Notes under the pieces: model-generated
Seen by the model: only the letters and a program-made list of their open reading frames with translations
Told to the model about the DNA's origin: nothing
The model's database searches: none
Translations under genes and position numbers: made by a program
Assembly: GCA_023818745.1 (NCBI GenBank)
Contig: JAMWBY010000061.1
Span: 1-8,456 of the forward strand
Length of the DNA: 8,456 nt
Direction: 5' to 3'
Origin: Candidatus Omnitrophota bacterium
GTDB taxonomy: Bacteria; Ratteibacteria; UBA8468; B48-G9; JAFGKM01
Shown: in pieces, positions 1 to 7,731 of the stretch
How the letters are laid out: the number at the start of each line of letters is the position of its first letter
Position numbering within the stretch: position 1 is the stretch's first letter

Positions 1-2094
1 TCCTGGACAACTTTCTTTTGCAAGATTAATTCTTTCTATTATACTATCTGTTGAATCAATTCTTGGTTCATCCACAAGATAAACAAACACTTCAAAACCT
101 TTCTTTTTTAAATAATCAGTCACCTGTTTTCCTATAAATTTTACACATTCTTTCCATTTTTCAGGCTCATTTTTTTCATTTAAATTTTTTGGCAACCAGT
201 TTTTTGAATACCAGGAATATCTTAAAACAATTTTTTTAAAACCACCATTTTTAGCAATATTCAAAAATTCATCAGATTCAGAAAAATCAAGAACTGGTAA
301 ATAACCATTTTTAAATTCCTTTACCTTAACAAATGGAATTAGAGGCATTTGGGAATAATCTTGGAAACATAAAACCTCTACCTTATGTTCAATCAGGTCT
401 TTTACATAATTAGGCCATATTTTTAAAATTTTTTCTTTGTCGTTTATACATCTATTTAGATAAAATATTGAATAAACATCATAATGCATCCAATAAGATA
501 ATTTTTCTTTCTCAATTTTTACATTATGTATATTTATCTCTATCGGTAGAAAAAATTCATTTTTTTCATCAGAAAATTTAACATTTCCAAAATATTTACC
601 AGCCGGAAGATTTTTTAAATCAAATATAAAAAAAGTAGATTTCTTCTCACCTGAGAAAATTTTTATTTCTTCAAATGGAAGAAGTTTTCTATCATCTTCT
701 ATTCTCATATTTAAAATTTGATTTTTCAACTTTTCTCTTTTCTCATCAAAAAAATCCATTATTTCAATTTTTAAATTGATATCTCTTAAAGCATATATTT
801 CAATTTCAACACTTTCTTTGTCATTTATTCCAACATCAAGAAAGATTTTATCAATATTAAAATTCATCTGCTCTTCTGGGAAACATATAACATATCCTCT
901 TTTAATGTCATCTTCTGTTAATTTTAAAATATACTTTTTTTCTTTTTTCTCAATTTCCTTTTTCCTTGTATATTCAATTTTAGGACTCCCTAAATAAAAT
1001 GGAATTTCTGTTTCTATGAGTTTTAAATTTTTTGAATAAAGAAAATGTTTCAAAATAAGAAATTCATTATCTATATTTGTAGTCCATTTCTGAACAATCT
1101 TATATGGTTTTTCTCCCGTCCTCAATCTAAAAAAATTATTCTCAAATTCAAAAATTTTTCTACCATCTAAACTCAATATAGAAGAATTTAAAATAGGTGT
1201 TTTATCAAGGTCAAAATCATCCCATATTCCCTGTAAATATGTTGTAAATGTAAAATTTTTATCCTCTTTTTCTATGTCCGTAAAGATAACACAAAATTGA
1301 GAAACTTCTGAATATCCAGGCATATCGTCAGTTAAAATAAAATAAATAGTAGTTGAAAAATCGTCTTTGGAAGAAATTCTAAAATTTTTATATGCAACTT
1401 CAAAAGTAGGATATAATTTACTCCCTGTCCAGAAATAAAAATAATTCAATTTTTCTTCTTCAGTTAAAACCACAATTCCACCTTTTGAACTGTTATCTAC
1501 TATTCCACACCATCCTCCGGAAAGATTTCTAACATAATGATTTTTTTCTAATTTGTTTCCTGAAATACTTTGAACTCCTTTTTCGGTCGGATAATAATAA
1601 ATAAGTTCTTCACTTAAATCTTTGCCACCACATTTTATAAAATTTCTTACCATAAAACTGAACTCGATTGGTTCTCCTTGATGTTTCACAATTTTATATT
1701 CAACTTTAAAAAGGGGTTTATTATGAAAGAATGTTAAAACTTTTTCATAATAAATACTTTGGGATGAAGTATAATATAATTTTATTATGATAAGTTCTGT
1801 TGTTTTTTTAATTACTTCCCAATTATACTTTGAAAGTGTTGATTCTCCTCTATCATCCAATAACCCACCAAGTGCTTCAGTCCAGTAAACATTTTCCAAA
1901 TTTTTTCTTTTATCATAAAATGATTTTATTCTTCCACCTTTCTCTGGAATAATTTCTAATTTGAAAAATTTATTTTCTATCTGTAATATAGTTTTTCCAT
2001 CCTCAAAATTTTCTTTTAAAGACATACTATAACCCCTCATAAAATTGAAAAAAAACACCAAGACAATAAAAACTTTTATCACATCTGTCTTCAT
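1..2094 (-). CDS. Exported GH123-like (former DUF4091) glycoside hydrolase, C-terminus cut by window edge
   Basis: The frame is open for 698 codons from ATG at 2094 to the left edge, with no stop in any triplet. The N-terminus (MKTDVIKVFIVLVFFFNF) looks like a signal peptide, so the protein is probably exported. Residues about 40-330 contain LEIIPEKGGRI (46-56), typical of galactose-mutarotase-like beta-sandwiches. Next comes a second beta-rich module with a 'LPAGKYFGNVKF' strand pattern, as in the N-terminal domain of GH123/DUF4091 proteins. From about 530 a TIM-barrel-like part begins, with 'LIEHKVEVLCF' and then VYLVDEP, placing Asp675-Glu676-Pro677. GH123 beta-N-acetylgalactosaminidases use an adjacent Asp-Glu pair, which this fits, but the substrate is inferred. 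AAAAGGA lies three bases before ATG 2094; in-frame ATGs at 2040 and 2025 would lose the signal peptide. The gene follows the pseudopilin by 16 bases, so it is probably in the same transcript. The barrel's end is outside the window. Confidence 0.8.
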   Translation of the reverse strand, partial: MKTDVIKVFIVLVFFFNFMRGYSMSLKENFEDGKTILQIENKFFKLEIIPEKGGRIKSFYDKRKNLENVYWTEALGGLLDDRGESTLSKYNWEVIKKTTELIIIKLYYTSSQSIYYEKVLTFFHNKPLFKVEYKIVKHQGEPIEFSFMVRNFIKCGGKDLSEELIYYYPTEKGVQSISGNKLEKNHYVRNLSGGWCGIVDNSSKGGIVVLTEEEKLNYFYFWTGSKLYPTFEVAYKNFRISSKDDFSTTIYFILTDDMPGYSEVSQFCVIFTDIEKEDKNFTFTTYLQGIWDDFDLDKTPILNSSILSLDGRKIFEFENNFFRLRTGEKPYKIVQKWTTNIDNEFLILKHFLYSKNLKLIETEIPFYLGSPKIEYTRKKEIEKKEKKYILKLTEDDIKRGYVICFPEEQMNFNIDKIFLDVGINDKESVEIEIYALRDINLKIEIMDFFDEKREKLKNQILNMRIEDDRKLLPFEEIKIFSGEKKSTFFIFDLKNLPAGKYFGNVKFSDEKNEFFLPIEINIHNVKIEKEKLSYWMHYDVYSIFYLNRCINDKEKILKIWPNYVKDLIEHKVEVLCFQDYSQMPLIPFVKVKEFKNGYLPVLDFSESDEFLNIAKNGGFKKIVLRYSWYSKNWLPKNLNEKNEPEKWKECVKFIGKQVTDYLKKKGFEVFVYLVDEPRIDSTDSIIERINLAKESCPG

Positions 2095-2110
2095 TATTCC
2101 TTTTGCCTTT

Positions 2111-2794
2111 TCATTTTCCAGTCCAATAAACGGCTCCTGGTGCTATTCTTTTTACTCCCTCTTCGTCAAAACTTCTAACAGAACCATCAACAAAAAGAAA
2201 ATTAGCACTTCTATTATGTCTTAAATGAATCCTATTATTTCCAGAAGATAGGCCAATTTCATTTATTTGATATCTTGCAGAAGAACCTATATCAATTGAA
2301 TCAGCAATAATCCATATATCTGATGGGTTTTTAATTTGGGATATTTTAACCCAAACACCATAACCAAATGGAGAACTTCTTCTGTATCCATAAATTCTTG
2401 CTGAATATCCTACTGTAAATTGTTTTGGTGGCCAGAAGGGACATAAAAGTGTATTTAAATCTCCTTTAGGTTTTGTTCCTGTAGGCAATCCAGTAATTTT
2501 TCTGAAATAACCTGCCGCAATTAATAAATCACTCCAATAGGGTGCCCCAGAGACATTTGCTTGTCTTGTGGGCGGAATATACTCATCATAATCAAGTATA
2601 TATAGTTGAATAATGAGACCAAGATTTTTTAAATTATTCATACATGCAATTTTTCTTGCATTTTCCCTTGCTCTACTCAAAGCAGGAAGTAAAATCGCTG
2701 CAAGAATCCCAATTATTGCAACAACCACAAGTAATTCTATTAATGTGAAGCCATGTGGTTTTGAAAAGATGCTCTTTGAAAATTTTTGTTTCAT
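2111..2794 (-). CDS. Pseudopilin with prepilin cleavage motif and H-X9-DG motif
   Basis: This 227-residue protein has a type IV pilin/type II secretion-like N-terminus: a short basic leader, then the prepilin peptidase site at Gly15-Phe16 with Glu20 at mature position +5 (GFTLIELLVVVAIIGILAA), and a hydrophobic helix to about residue 40. The basic SRARENARKIACMNNLKNLG stretch follows. The C-terminal part is a small globular domain with His193, nine residues, then Asp203-Gly204 (FVDGSVRSF), the H-X9-DG signature of pseudopilin-like proteins abundant in Planctomycetes, Lentisphaerae and relatives. It should be anchored in the inner membrane with its globular domain outside the cytoplasm; its exact role is unknown. 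ATG 2794 is chosen over the in-frame ATG at 2830 because AAAGGGGGTGAT ends three bases before it, and the longer form would place 12 poorly fitting residues ahead of the leader. No pilus assembly genes are nearby, so this is likely a stand-alone accessory pseudopilin. Confidence 0.93.
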   Translation of the reverse strand: MKQKFSKSIFSKPHGFTLIELLVVVAIIGILAAILLPALSRARENARKIACMNNLKNLGLIIQLYILDYDEYIPPTRQANVSGAPYWSDLLIAAGYFRKITGLPTGTKPKGDLNTLLCPFWPPKQFTVGYSARIYGYRRSSPFGYGVWVKISQIKNPSDIWIIADSIDIGSSARYQINEIGLSSGNNRIHLRHNRSANFLFVDGSVRSFDEEGVKRIAPGAVYWTGK

Positions 2795-2797
2795 AAT

Positions 2798-2809
2798 ATC
2801 ACCCCCTTT
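2798..2809 (-). promoter_or_regulatory. Strong ribosome binding site of the pseudopilin, overlapping the regulator's stop codon
   Basis: On the minus strand AAAGGGGGTGAT differs by one base from the full anti-16S complement AAAGGAGGTGAT, with three bases before ATG 2794. The regulator's final codons, Arg-Gly-stop (AGG GGG TGA), are read from this same element. Ribosomes finishing the regulator therefore sit on the pseudopilin's binding site, which suggests translational coupling. The element decides the pseudopilin start. Confidence 0.85.
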
Positions 2810-3860
2810 CAAAAACAAAATTTTTTTCAAAATTTATATAAATTTTTGTCTTGTTTTTATTTTCTTTAATAGGAACTATTATACTTTTTTCAAAAACTTC
2901 TTCTCCTGAAATTAATTTTTCCATAATTTCCATAGTTATTTTTCCCATTTCCTTTTCTGAAAAATTATAATTATGTATATCCTTCACAAAAATTTTCTTG
3001 CCAATGATTTTTTTTGCAATTTTTGCTGTTTTTTCCTCTATAACAATAAGAGAATCAATTGGCTCTTTCAGTTTTAATATTTCCTTTACACATCTTTCTC
3101 CATCCTTTATTGTATAATTACTTTCTTTAACAATTGTCTCATCATATAGTATTTTATTTTTAAAAAGTGCATTTATGTATCCCTTTAAGAATAATAAACT
3201 TAATGATATTGCACCAAGTTTTTTTGCCTGACTTATTGGTCCTACAATTAAACCTATTCTTCTATAACCATTTTTTATCAATTCTTCTGTAATCTTTTCT
3301 CCAAGAAATTCAAAATCAGGAAGAATATATGGAATATCAATGCCTTCATAACCATGTCCAACAAGCACAACAGGAATATTTTTTTCTTTTATAAATAAAA
3401 TATTTTTTCTTTCAATAAAGTCCGCTATTATAACTCCTTTTAACTCTCTTTTTTCTATAGAGATGCGAAATAAAGAACCTTTTTCTCCTTCAATGCTTCT
3501 TCCGCCAAGAGGAAAAATTACAAAGTGATAATTTTTATTTTTTGAATGGTTTTTAATTCCTGAGAGAAATTCATTTACTCCTGGATTTCTTAAACTTTCA
3601 ATAGTAGAAAACAAAATACCAATATTTTTAACCTCTTTTTCATCTTCTTCTTTAAATCTTCCTACATAAGTTCCTTTACCTTTTATTCTATAAATATATC
3701 CTTGTTTTTCCAGTTCTTTTAACGCTCTTATAACAGTAATTCCACTATATCCATATTTTTTCATCAAATAATTCTGTGAATAAAATAAATCACCAACATT
3801 AAAATTTTCTTTTATTTCTTTTTCCAGAATCTTTTTTAATCTTATATAATTTGGTATCAT
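2799..3860 (-). CDS. GntR/LacI hybrid transcriptional regulator (AraR-like architecture)
   Basis: The 353 residues form two domains. Residues 1-67 are a GntR-type winged helix, with recognition-helix and wing pattern 'SGITVIRALKELEKQGYIYR' followed by 'GKGTYVG'. Residues about 77-340 are a LacI/periplasmic-binding-protein-like effector domain, opening with GILFSTIESL and containing PVVLVGHG and 'LIKNGYRRIGLIVGP'. This pairing is known from AraR-type sugar-responsive repressors, so the protein probably binds DNA as a dimer and is released by a sugar or sugar derivative; the ligand cannot be read here. It has its own promoter with a palindrome at the expected start site, suggesting autorepression. 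The start ATG has only a weak, close AGGA, fitting low expression. Its stop lies inside the pseudopilin's ribosome binding site. Family assignment is firm; repression and ligand class are inferred. Confidence 0.93.
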   Translation of the reverse strand: MIPNYIRLKKILEKEIKENFNVGDLFYSQNYLMKKYGYSGITVIRALKELEKQGYIYRIKGKGTYVGRFKEEDEKEVKNIGILFSTIESLRNPGVNEFLSGIKNHSKNKNYHFVIFPLGGRSIEGEKGSLFRISIEKRELKGVIIADFIERKNILFIKEKNIPVVLVGHGYEGIDIPYILPDFEFLGEKITEELIKNGYRRIGLIVGPISQAKKLGAISLSLLFLKGYINALFKNKILYDETIVKESNYTIKDGERCVKEILKLKEPIDSLIVIEEKTAKIAKKIIGKKIFVKDIHNYNFSEKEMGKITMEIMEKLISGEEVFEKSIIVPIKENKNKTKIYINFEKNFVFERG

Positions 3861-3871
3861 TTTCCTATTCG

Positions 3872-3885
3872 CTTATGCGTATAAG
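3872..3885. promoter_or_regulatory. Palindromic operator candidate for the GntR/LacI regulator
   Basis: CTTATGCGTATAAG is a dyad with 12 of 14 positions symmetric: CTTAT and ATAAG arms around a central CG. It starts two bases downstream of the regulator's -10 box and so covers the predicted transcription start, a position where bound repressor would block initiation. Palindromic sites with a central CG are usual for LacI-type and AraR-type repressors. Binding by the adjacent gene product is inferred. Confidence 0.7.
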
Positions 3886-3887
3886 TT

Positions 3888-3915
3888 ATTTTACCTTAAA
3901 TTTTATTTTTGTCAA
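3888..3915 (-). promoter_or_regulatory. Sigma70-type promoter of the regulator-pseudopilin-GH123-like genes
   Basis: On the minus strand a perfect TTGACA (-35, plus-strand 3910-3915) is followed by a 16-base spacer and TAAAAT (-10, 3888-3893; 5 of 6 consensus). The start point would be near 3881, about 20 bases before the regulator's ATG at 3860. No terminator is seen between the amidohydrolase stop and this promoter, so readthrough from upstream is also possible. Confidence 0.75.
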
Positions 3916-3929
3916 GTAAAAAATTTTTG

Positions 3930-5096
3930 TTAGATATTTAGATGGATTTTATAGTCAGTTTCTGCTTTAAAAACCTCTCCGTCTTTCATTACAAGAAGTA
4001 TATTTTTGTTATCAAGAAGAACATCTATGTTTTTTAATGGGTCCCCTTTTACAATTAAAAGATCTGCTTTTTTCCCAACTTCAATTGTTCCAACCTTATC
4101 ACTTATACCAAAAATTTCAGAATTTACCTTTGTTGCAAAAATGATCGCATCAATCGGCTTTATTCCAGATTTAACTAACTCATAGATTTCATTCATAATA
4201 TCTCCTGGGCCTCCATCAGTTCCAATAGCAATTTTAACACCCATTTTATATGCTATTCCGACAGATTTTCTGTGGTGTGGATTTACTTTTTTCATCTTTT
4301 CTCTCATGAATTCAGGTATTGAAGAATTTTTATAAACTTTTTCACTTGTGATATGTAGTGTGGGCATATAATAAACTCCTTTCTTTTTAATTTTTTCAAG
4401 TCCTTTTTCATCAATTAGAACACCATGAAGAATTACATCGCATCCACTTTCTATTGCTATTTCAAGTCCTGGATTTGCATGAGCATGAACACAAACAATT
4501 TTACCTTTTGAATGAACTTCATCAACAAGAGCAGAAAGTTCTTCATATGTATAATCTCTATTACCAAGTCCTTCATGAGCCCACATAAATCCACCAGTTG
4601 CAGATGTTTTTATAAAATCAACACCTTCTGATATAAGTTCTCTTACAACTTTTCTAACCTCCCATGGACCATCTGCATTTTTTCCTCTTATATGGCCTCC
4701 AGTCGGATTCATCATACCACCAACAAGTAATTTTGAACAGAATTTTAGATTTCCTTCATCTATTAGTTTTTTTAATATTACATTTTCAGAACATCCACCA
4801 ACATTCGCGACAGTTGTTGTTCCCCAATAGAGAAATTTCTGTAATTTATCAACACCTTTTAAATTCTGATAAATATGTCCTTTAAAATCAAGAAGTCCTG
4901 GAAAACTTGTTAAATGTGTATGTCCCTCTATAAATCCTGGTAAAACTGTATTTCCTTTTGCATCAATAATCTCTGAACCTTGTGGAATTTTTTTATTTTT
5001 ATTAGTGGAGATAATTTTGTCTTTTTCTATAAAAATTTTTCCATTCTCAATCAGTTCTTTTCCTGTTATAATTCTTGCATTTATTATTACTTTCAT
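3930..5096 (-). CDS. Cytoplasmic metal-dependent amidohydrolase, COG1228 imidazolonepropionase/prolidase-like
   Basis: This 388-residue protein has the full layout of the amidohydrolase superfamily. A small beta-sandwich flanks the barrel on both sides (residues 1-50, and 'VGTIEVGKKADLLIVKGDP' at about 335-353). The barrel carries metal-ligand motifs: His59-x-His61 in GFIEGHTHL, Lys163 in DFIKTSATGG (candidate carboxylated lysine), His204/His206 in VCVHAHANPG, His224 in VILHGVLID and Asp294 in IAIGTDGGPGD. Relatives hydrolyse Xaa-Pro or Xaa-Arg dipeptides, cyclic amides or imidazolonepropionate; which reaction applies here is not visible. It has no signal peptide. ATG 5096 is preferred: it follows the upstream stop as TAAAATG, one base apart, and MKVIINARI is a normal family start. 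A TTG at 5105 would add three residues but has no ribosome binding site. No strong Shine-Dalgarno precedes the ATG either, so translation probably depends on coupling to the upstream gene. Confidence 0.92.
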   Translation of the reverse strand: MKVIINARIITGKELIENGKIFIEKDKIISTNKNKKIPQGSEIIDAKGNTVLPGFIEGHTHLTSFPGLLDFKGHIYQNLKGVDKLQKFLYWGTTTVANVGGCSENVILKKLIDEGNLKFCSKLLVGGMMNPTGGHIRGKNADGPWEVRKVVRELISEGVDFIKTSATGGFMWAHEGLGNRDYTYEELSALVDEVHSKGKIVCVHAHANPGLEIAIESGCDVILHGVLIDEKGLEKIKKKGVYYMPTLHITSEKVYKNSSIPEFMREKMKKVNPHHRKSVGIAYKMGVKIAIGTDGGPGDIMNEIYELVKSGIKPIDAIIFATKVNSEIFGISDKVGTIEVGKKADLLIVKGDPLKNIDVLLDNKNILLVMKDGEVFKAETDYKIHLNI

Positions 5097-5097
5097 T

Positions 5098-7719
5098 TTA
5101 TTCAATTATACATATTTCATTCCAGTCACTTAATTTTACTTCTATTTGCCATTTTGTCCCCTTTTTCTCAACCTTAAAATTATGTGGCTTTCCTCTTCCT
5201 TTTAAATCAAATAAATATACCTTCGGCTCTTTATTAAATTCAAAAACTCTTGATACACAACTTATTATTCTCTCTTCCCCTATTATGTATCCTTCGTTTA
5301 TCTCTTTTATTGTTATTGGAAACATATGATTTATTGGTCCATATTCTCCAGCACCCGGTCCTTCTTTTGGAATTACTGAACTATAATAATAGTATAAAAG
5401 CCCATTTCTCAATGCAGTTATTACTGATTTCATTATTATCTCTGCAAATCTTTTATTTCCCTCATCTCCTAATCTTGCTGGTCTTATCCCAAGTATAATT
5501 GGTGTTGAAAGATGTCCTTTTGCACAATAAATTAATGTCGGTGGCTTTTTATCCATAAAAGTTAAAGGATTAACAGGGTCATTCTCAAATTCTGCAAATC
5601 TGAATATATTTGGAAATACTTGTTCTTCTTTCACTCCTGGAAAACCATTTATAACTGCTATTTTCCCTTTTTTTGTTATATATTCAAGAATTTCTTTTCT
5701 TGCCTCTGCTCCTATAAGTCCACAGTCAGTATATTTTCTCTTAATTTTTCCTGTTTTTTCATCTATATCAACTGTGTATCCATCCCATTTTTCATAAGTG
5801 TGTCTATCAGGTCTTCCTATCTGTCCCCATGTTAATGTAAACTGGTCTATATATACACCATCCATTCCTACCTCATCTATCAAAAAATCAATCTGTTTTA
5901 AAAAATGTTTATACCTATAATTTCCTTTATCAAGGTATAAAAGTAAATTTAAAAAATTTGGATTTGTTGGATAATATGTATCAACTATAACATTTCCCTC
6001 TTCTGTTTGTAAAATAGAGTCCTTCCACTCACCAATTCCACTTTTTAAAATTTCACTCTGTTTTTTATCAAGTATATATCCATAGGTGCCTTTTCTTGGT
6101 AAACTGCCACCTGGTAATATTTCTCCTCCTTGAATATCTCTTTTGTCTATTGAAATTAAATTTGTTTCTATTTTACCAAGTATTTTCGCATTAGGTTCTA
6201 AACTTTTTATTTTCTCTATCACTGGTTTTATTCTATTTTTATATTCTTCTCTTGTATATGATTTTCCTGTTTCTGGATTTATATCATAATAATCAAGCCA
6301 TGGACCCACTACATATATTTTTATTTTTCTCTCATTAATTACTTCACTTGAAAAAGCAAATGGTCCTTCTATTTTTGTGTTAACACCCCAATCATTCCTT
6401 ACTTTATTTATAAATGTAAAATAATTGACTTCATTCAATGGATATATTGAAAATTCAAATTTATATTCTTTATTTTTATCAAGCCCAAAGTGTTTTATTG
6501 AATAATTTAATGTGTTTACTTTTTTTTCTATTTCTCCCTGAACTCTTAAAATATTATCCTCTGCAACAAAACCAATTGAAGTATTTTTATATGAAACAAA
6601 TATTGTAGGATTTTCTGCCACTCCTCTTGAGGAAAATTCTATTTCTTCTACTCCTCCAATTCTATAATAAGAAGGTAAATCATCTAAAATAATTCTGTGT
6701 GTTACTATTATACCTATTTCCTGATAACTTTTATTCTTTATTGTTTCTTCTACTTTTATTTTTTCTTGTTCTGGCTTGATTTTCCTTGTTATAATGTAAT
6801 TTTCTCCTTCTCCTTTTATTTCAAATTCTTTACCAACCTTTTTAATATCAACCTTCCAATTTATCTCTCCTTTTTTTGAAGAATCAAACCAATTAAAACC
6901 AATAATATTTCCTGGATATGAATACCCACTTACCAATTTATATCTCTCATTTCCAACTTTAATTTCTATTTCACCTTTTTCTCCTATACCTAATTGGTAT
7001 CCTTTTGTTTCTAACTTTTCCTTTTCCTTAAATTCTCCATATTTTTCAAGTTCTGGTTTTGAATATTTTTCAATTAAATATTTCGGCAAATATCCAATCT
7101 CAAGGTCTTCTATAATCATATTTATTTTCGCCCCTGGTACATACCTGTTTAAATAAGTATTGATAAGAGTTATTTTATTCGGTTCTGCTTTTTCTATCCT
7201 TTCATCTGCTCCTATCTCTACATAATTAACAGCATCAGATATATTCAATAAATACCAGTATCCTTCCTCTCTATGACTTATTACTCTCTGGTCAAGTTCT
7301 TTTCCATTTCCAAAATAAACTATAATTGTAGGATAACCAGACCTTTTTCCCCACCAATCATTTTCTCCTATGGTTGTTTTAAATGAACCAGTTCTATTTA
7401 CTAAACGATAATAACCTGAACTTGTATATTTATCAAGGTTTTTTCCATTAATTTCTATACCTAAATAATTATTCCATCCACCAGGACTTTCTGTATGTAA
7501 TCTTGCTTTAAATCTCATAACAACAATCATATCTTTTTCTTGTTTTATAGCAGGTATTTGAAAGGTATATTTTGTAGGAGTATTTTCTTCTGAAATAATT
7601 GTTATCGGACTTTCTGCTTTATATATTGACTTAAAACTCTCTTCTTCACATATTGACTTTCCAAATCCATAATTGAAAAATAAAAAACATAAACTCATTA
7701 ATCTTAAAATTATTTTCAT
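5098..7719 (-). CDS. Exported multidomain protein with glycoside hydrolase-like TIM barrel
   Basis: The 873-residue product begins with a signal peptide (MKIILRLMSLCFLFFNYGFG), so it acts outside the cytoplasm. Residues about 35-215 look like a jelly-roll or carbohydrate-binding-like module, aromatic- and glycine-rich (PGGWNNYLGIEINGKNL). Residues about 240-430 form a second beta-rich domain resembling mutarotase-like folds. From about 460 a TIM-barrel-like region begins (KIKIYVVGPWLDYY), with strand ends AKILGKIETN, 'VGMDGVYIDQ' (Asp620, Asp625), GKIAVINGFPG and FRFAEFEND (Glu710, Glu712, Asp714). The DGVYIDQ motif after a helix is typical of retaining-type barrels in the alpha-amylase/GH36-like and DUF6259-like groups, making Asp625 a candidate nucleophile and Glu710/Glu712 candidate acid residues. 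A short beta domain ends the protein. I cannot assign a numbered GH family or substrate. The start is fixed by AAAGGGGGAT four bases upstream of the ATG. It leads the segment and is tightly joined to the amidohydrolase. Confidence 0.8.
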   Translation of the reverse strand: MKIILRLMSLCFLFFNYGFGKSICEEESFKSIYKAESPITIISEENTPTKYTFQIPAIKQEKDMIVVMRFKARLHTESPGGWNNYLGIEINGKNLDKYTSSGYYRLVNRTGSFKTTIGENDWWGKRSGYPTIIVYFGNGKELDQRVISHREEGYWYLLNISDAVNYVEIGADERIEKAEPNKITLINTYLNRYVPGAKINMIIEDLEIGYLPKYLIEKYSKPELEKYGEFKEKEKLETKGYQLGIGEKGEIEIKVGNERYKLVSGYSYPGNIIGFNWFDSSKKGEINWKVDIKKVGKEFEIKGEGENYIITRKIKPEQEKIKVEETIKNKSYQEIGIIVTHRIILDDLPSYYRIGGVEEIEFSSRGVAENPTIFVSYKNTSIGFVAEDNILRVQGEIEKKVNTLNYSIKHFGLDKNKEYKFEFSIYPLNEVNYFTFINKVRNDWGVNTKIEGPFAFSSEVINERKIKIYVVGPWLDYYDINPETGKSYTREEYKNRIKPVIEKIKSLEPNAKILGKIETNLISIDKRDIQGGEILPGGSLPRKGTYGYILDKKQSEILKSGIGEWKDSILQTEEGNVIVDTYYPTNPNFLNLLLYLDKGNYRYKHFLKQIDFLIDEVGMDGVYIDQFTLTWGQIGRPDRHTYEKWDGYTVDIDEKTGKIKRKYTDCGLIGAEARKEILEYITKKGKIAVINGFPGVKEEQVFPNIFRFAEFENDPVNPLTFMDKKPPTLIYCAKGHLSTPIILGIRPARLGDEGNKRFAEIIMKSVITALRNGLLYYYYSSVIPKEGPGAGEYGPINHMFPITIKEINEGYIIGEERIISCVSRVFEFNKEPKVYLFDLKGRGKPHNFKVEKKGTKWQIEVKLSDWNEICIIE

Positions 7720-7721
7720 AT

Positions 7722-7731
7722 ATCCCCCTTT
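7722..7731 (-). promoter_or_regulatory. Ribosome binding site of the exported TIM-barrel protein
   Basis: Minus-strand AAAGGGGGAT is followed by ATATATG, with the G-run ending four bases before the start at 7719. It uses a five-G core like the pseudopilin's site rather than GGAGG. A second perfect AGGAGGAT lies further upstream (7747-7754) but has no ATG, GTG or TTG at a usable distance. Confidence 0.8.

Noticed and set aside
776..997. Open plus-strand frame of 73 codons
   Set aside because: It lies wholly inside the GH123-like gene on the other strand, has Phe/Ser/Ile-rich antisense composition and no ribosome binding site.
2795..2830. Longer pseudopilin start at ATG 2830
   Set aside because: It would bypass the strong ribosome binding site and add 12 residues ahead of an already complete prepilin leader.
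2820..2850. Similarity to the T-rich sequence near 7804-7820 as a possible repeat
   Set aside because: The shared stretch is short, low-complexity AT sequence expected by chance at this composition.
2613..2909. Open plus-strand frame of 98 codons with hydrophobic segments
   Set aside because: It is antisense to the pseudopilin's hydrophobic helix and the regulator's end; the phenylalanine runs come from AAA/GAA-rich coding on the minus strand.
5097..5105. TTG start for the amidohydrolase, overlapping the upstream gene by eight bases
   Set aside because: It has no ribosome binding site, and the ATG nine bases on gives the normal family N-terminus and a TAAAATG junction.
4664..5498. Several overlapping plus-strand frames of 65-84 codons
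   Set aside because: They mutually overlap and all lie antisense to the amidohydrolase and TIM-barrel genes, with low-complexity Leu/Phe/Ser composition.
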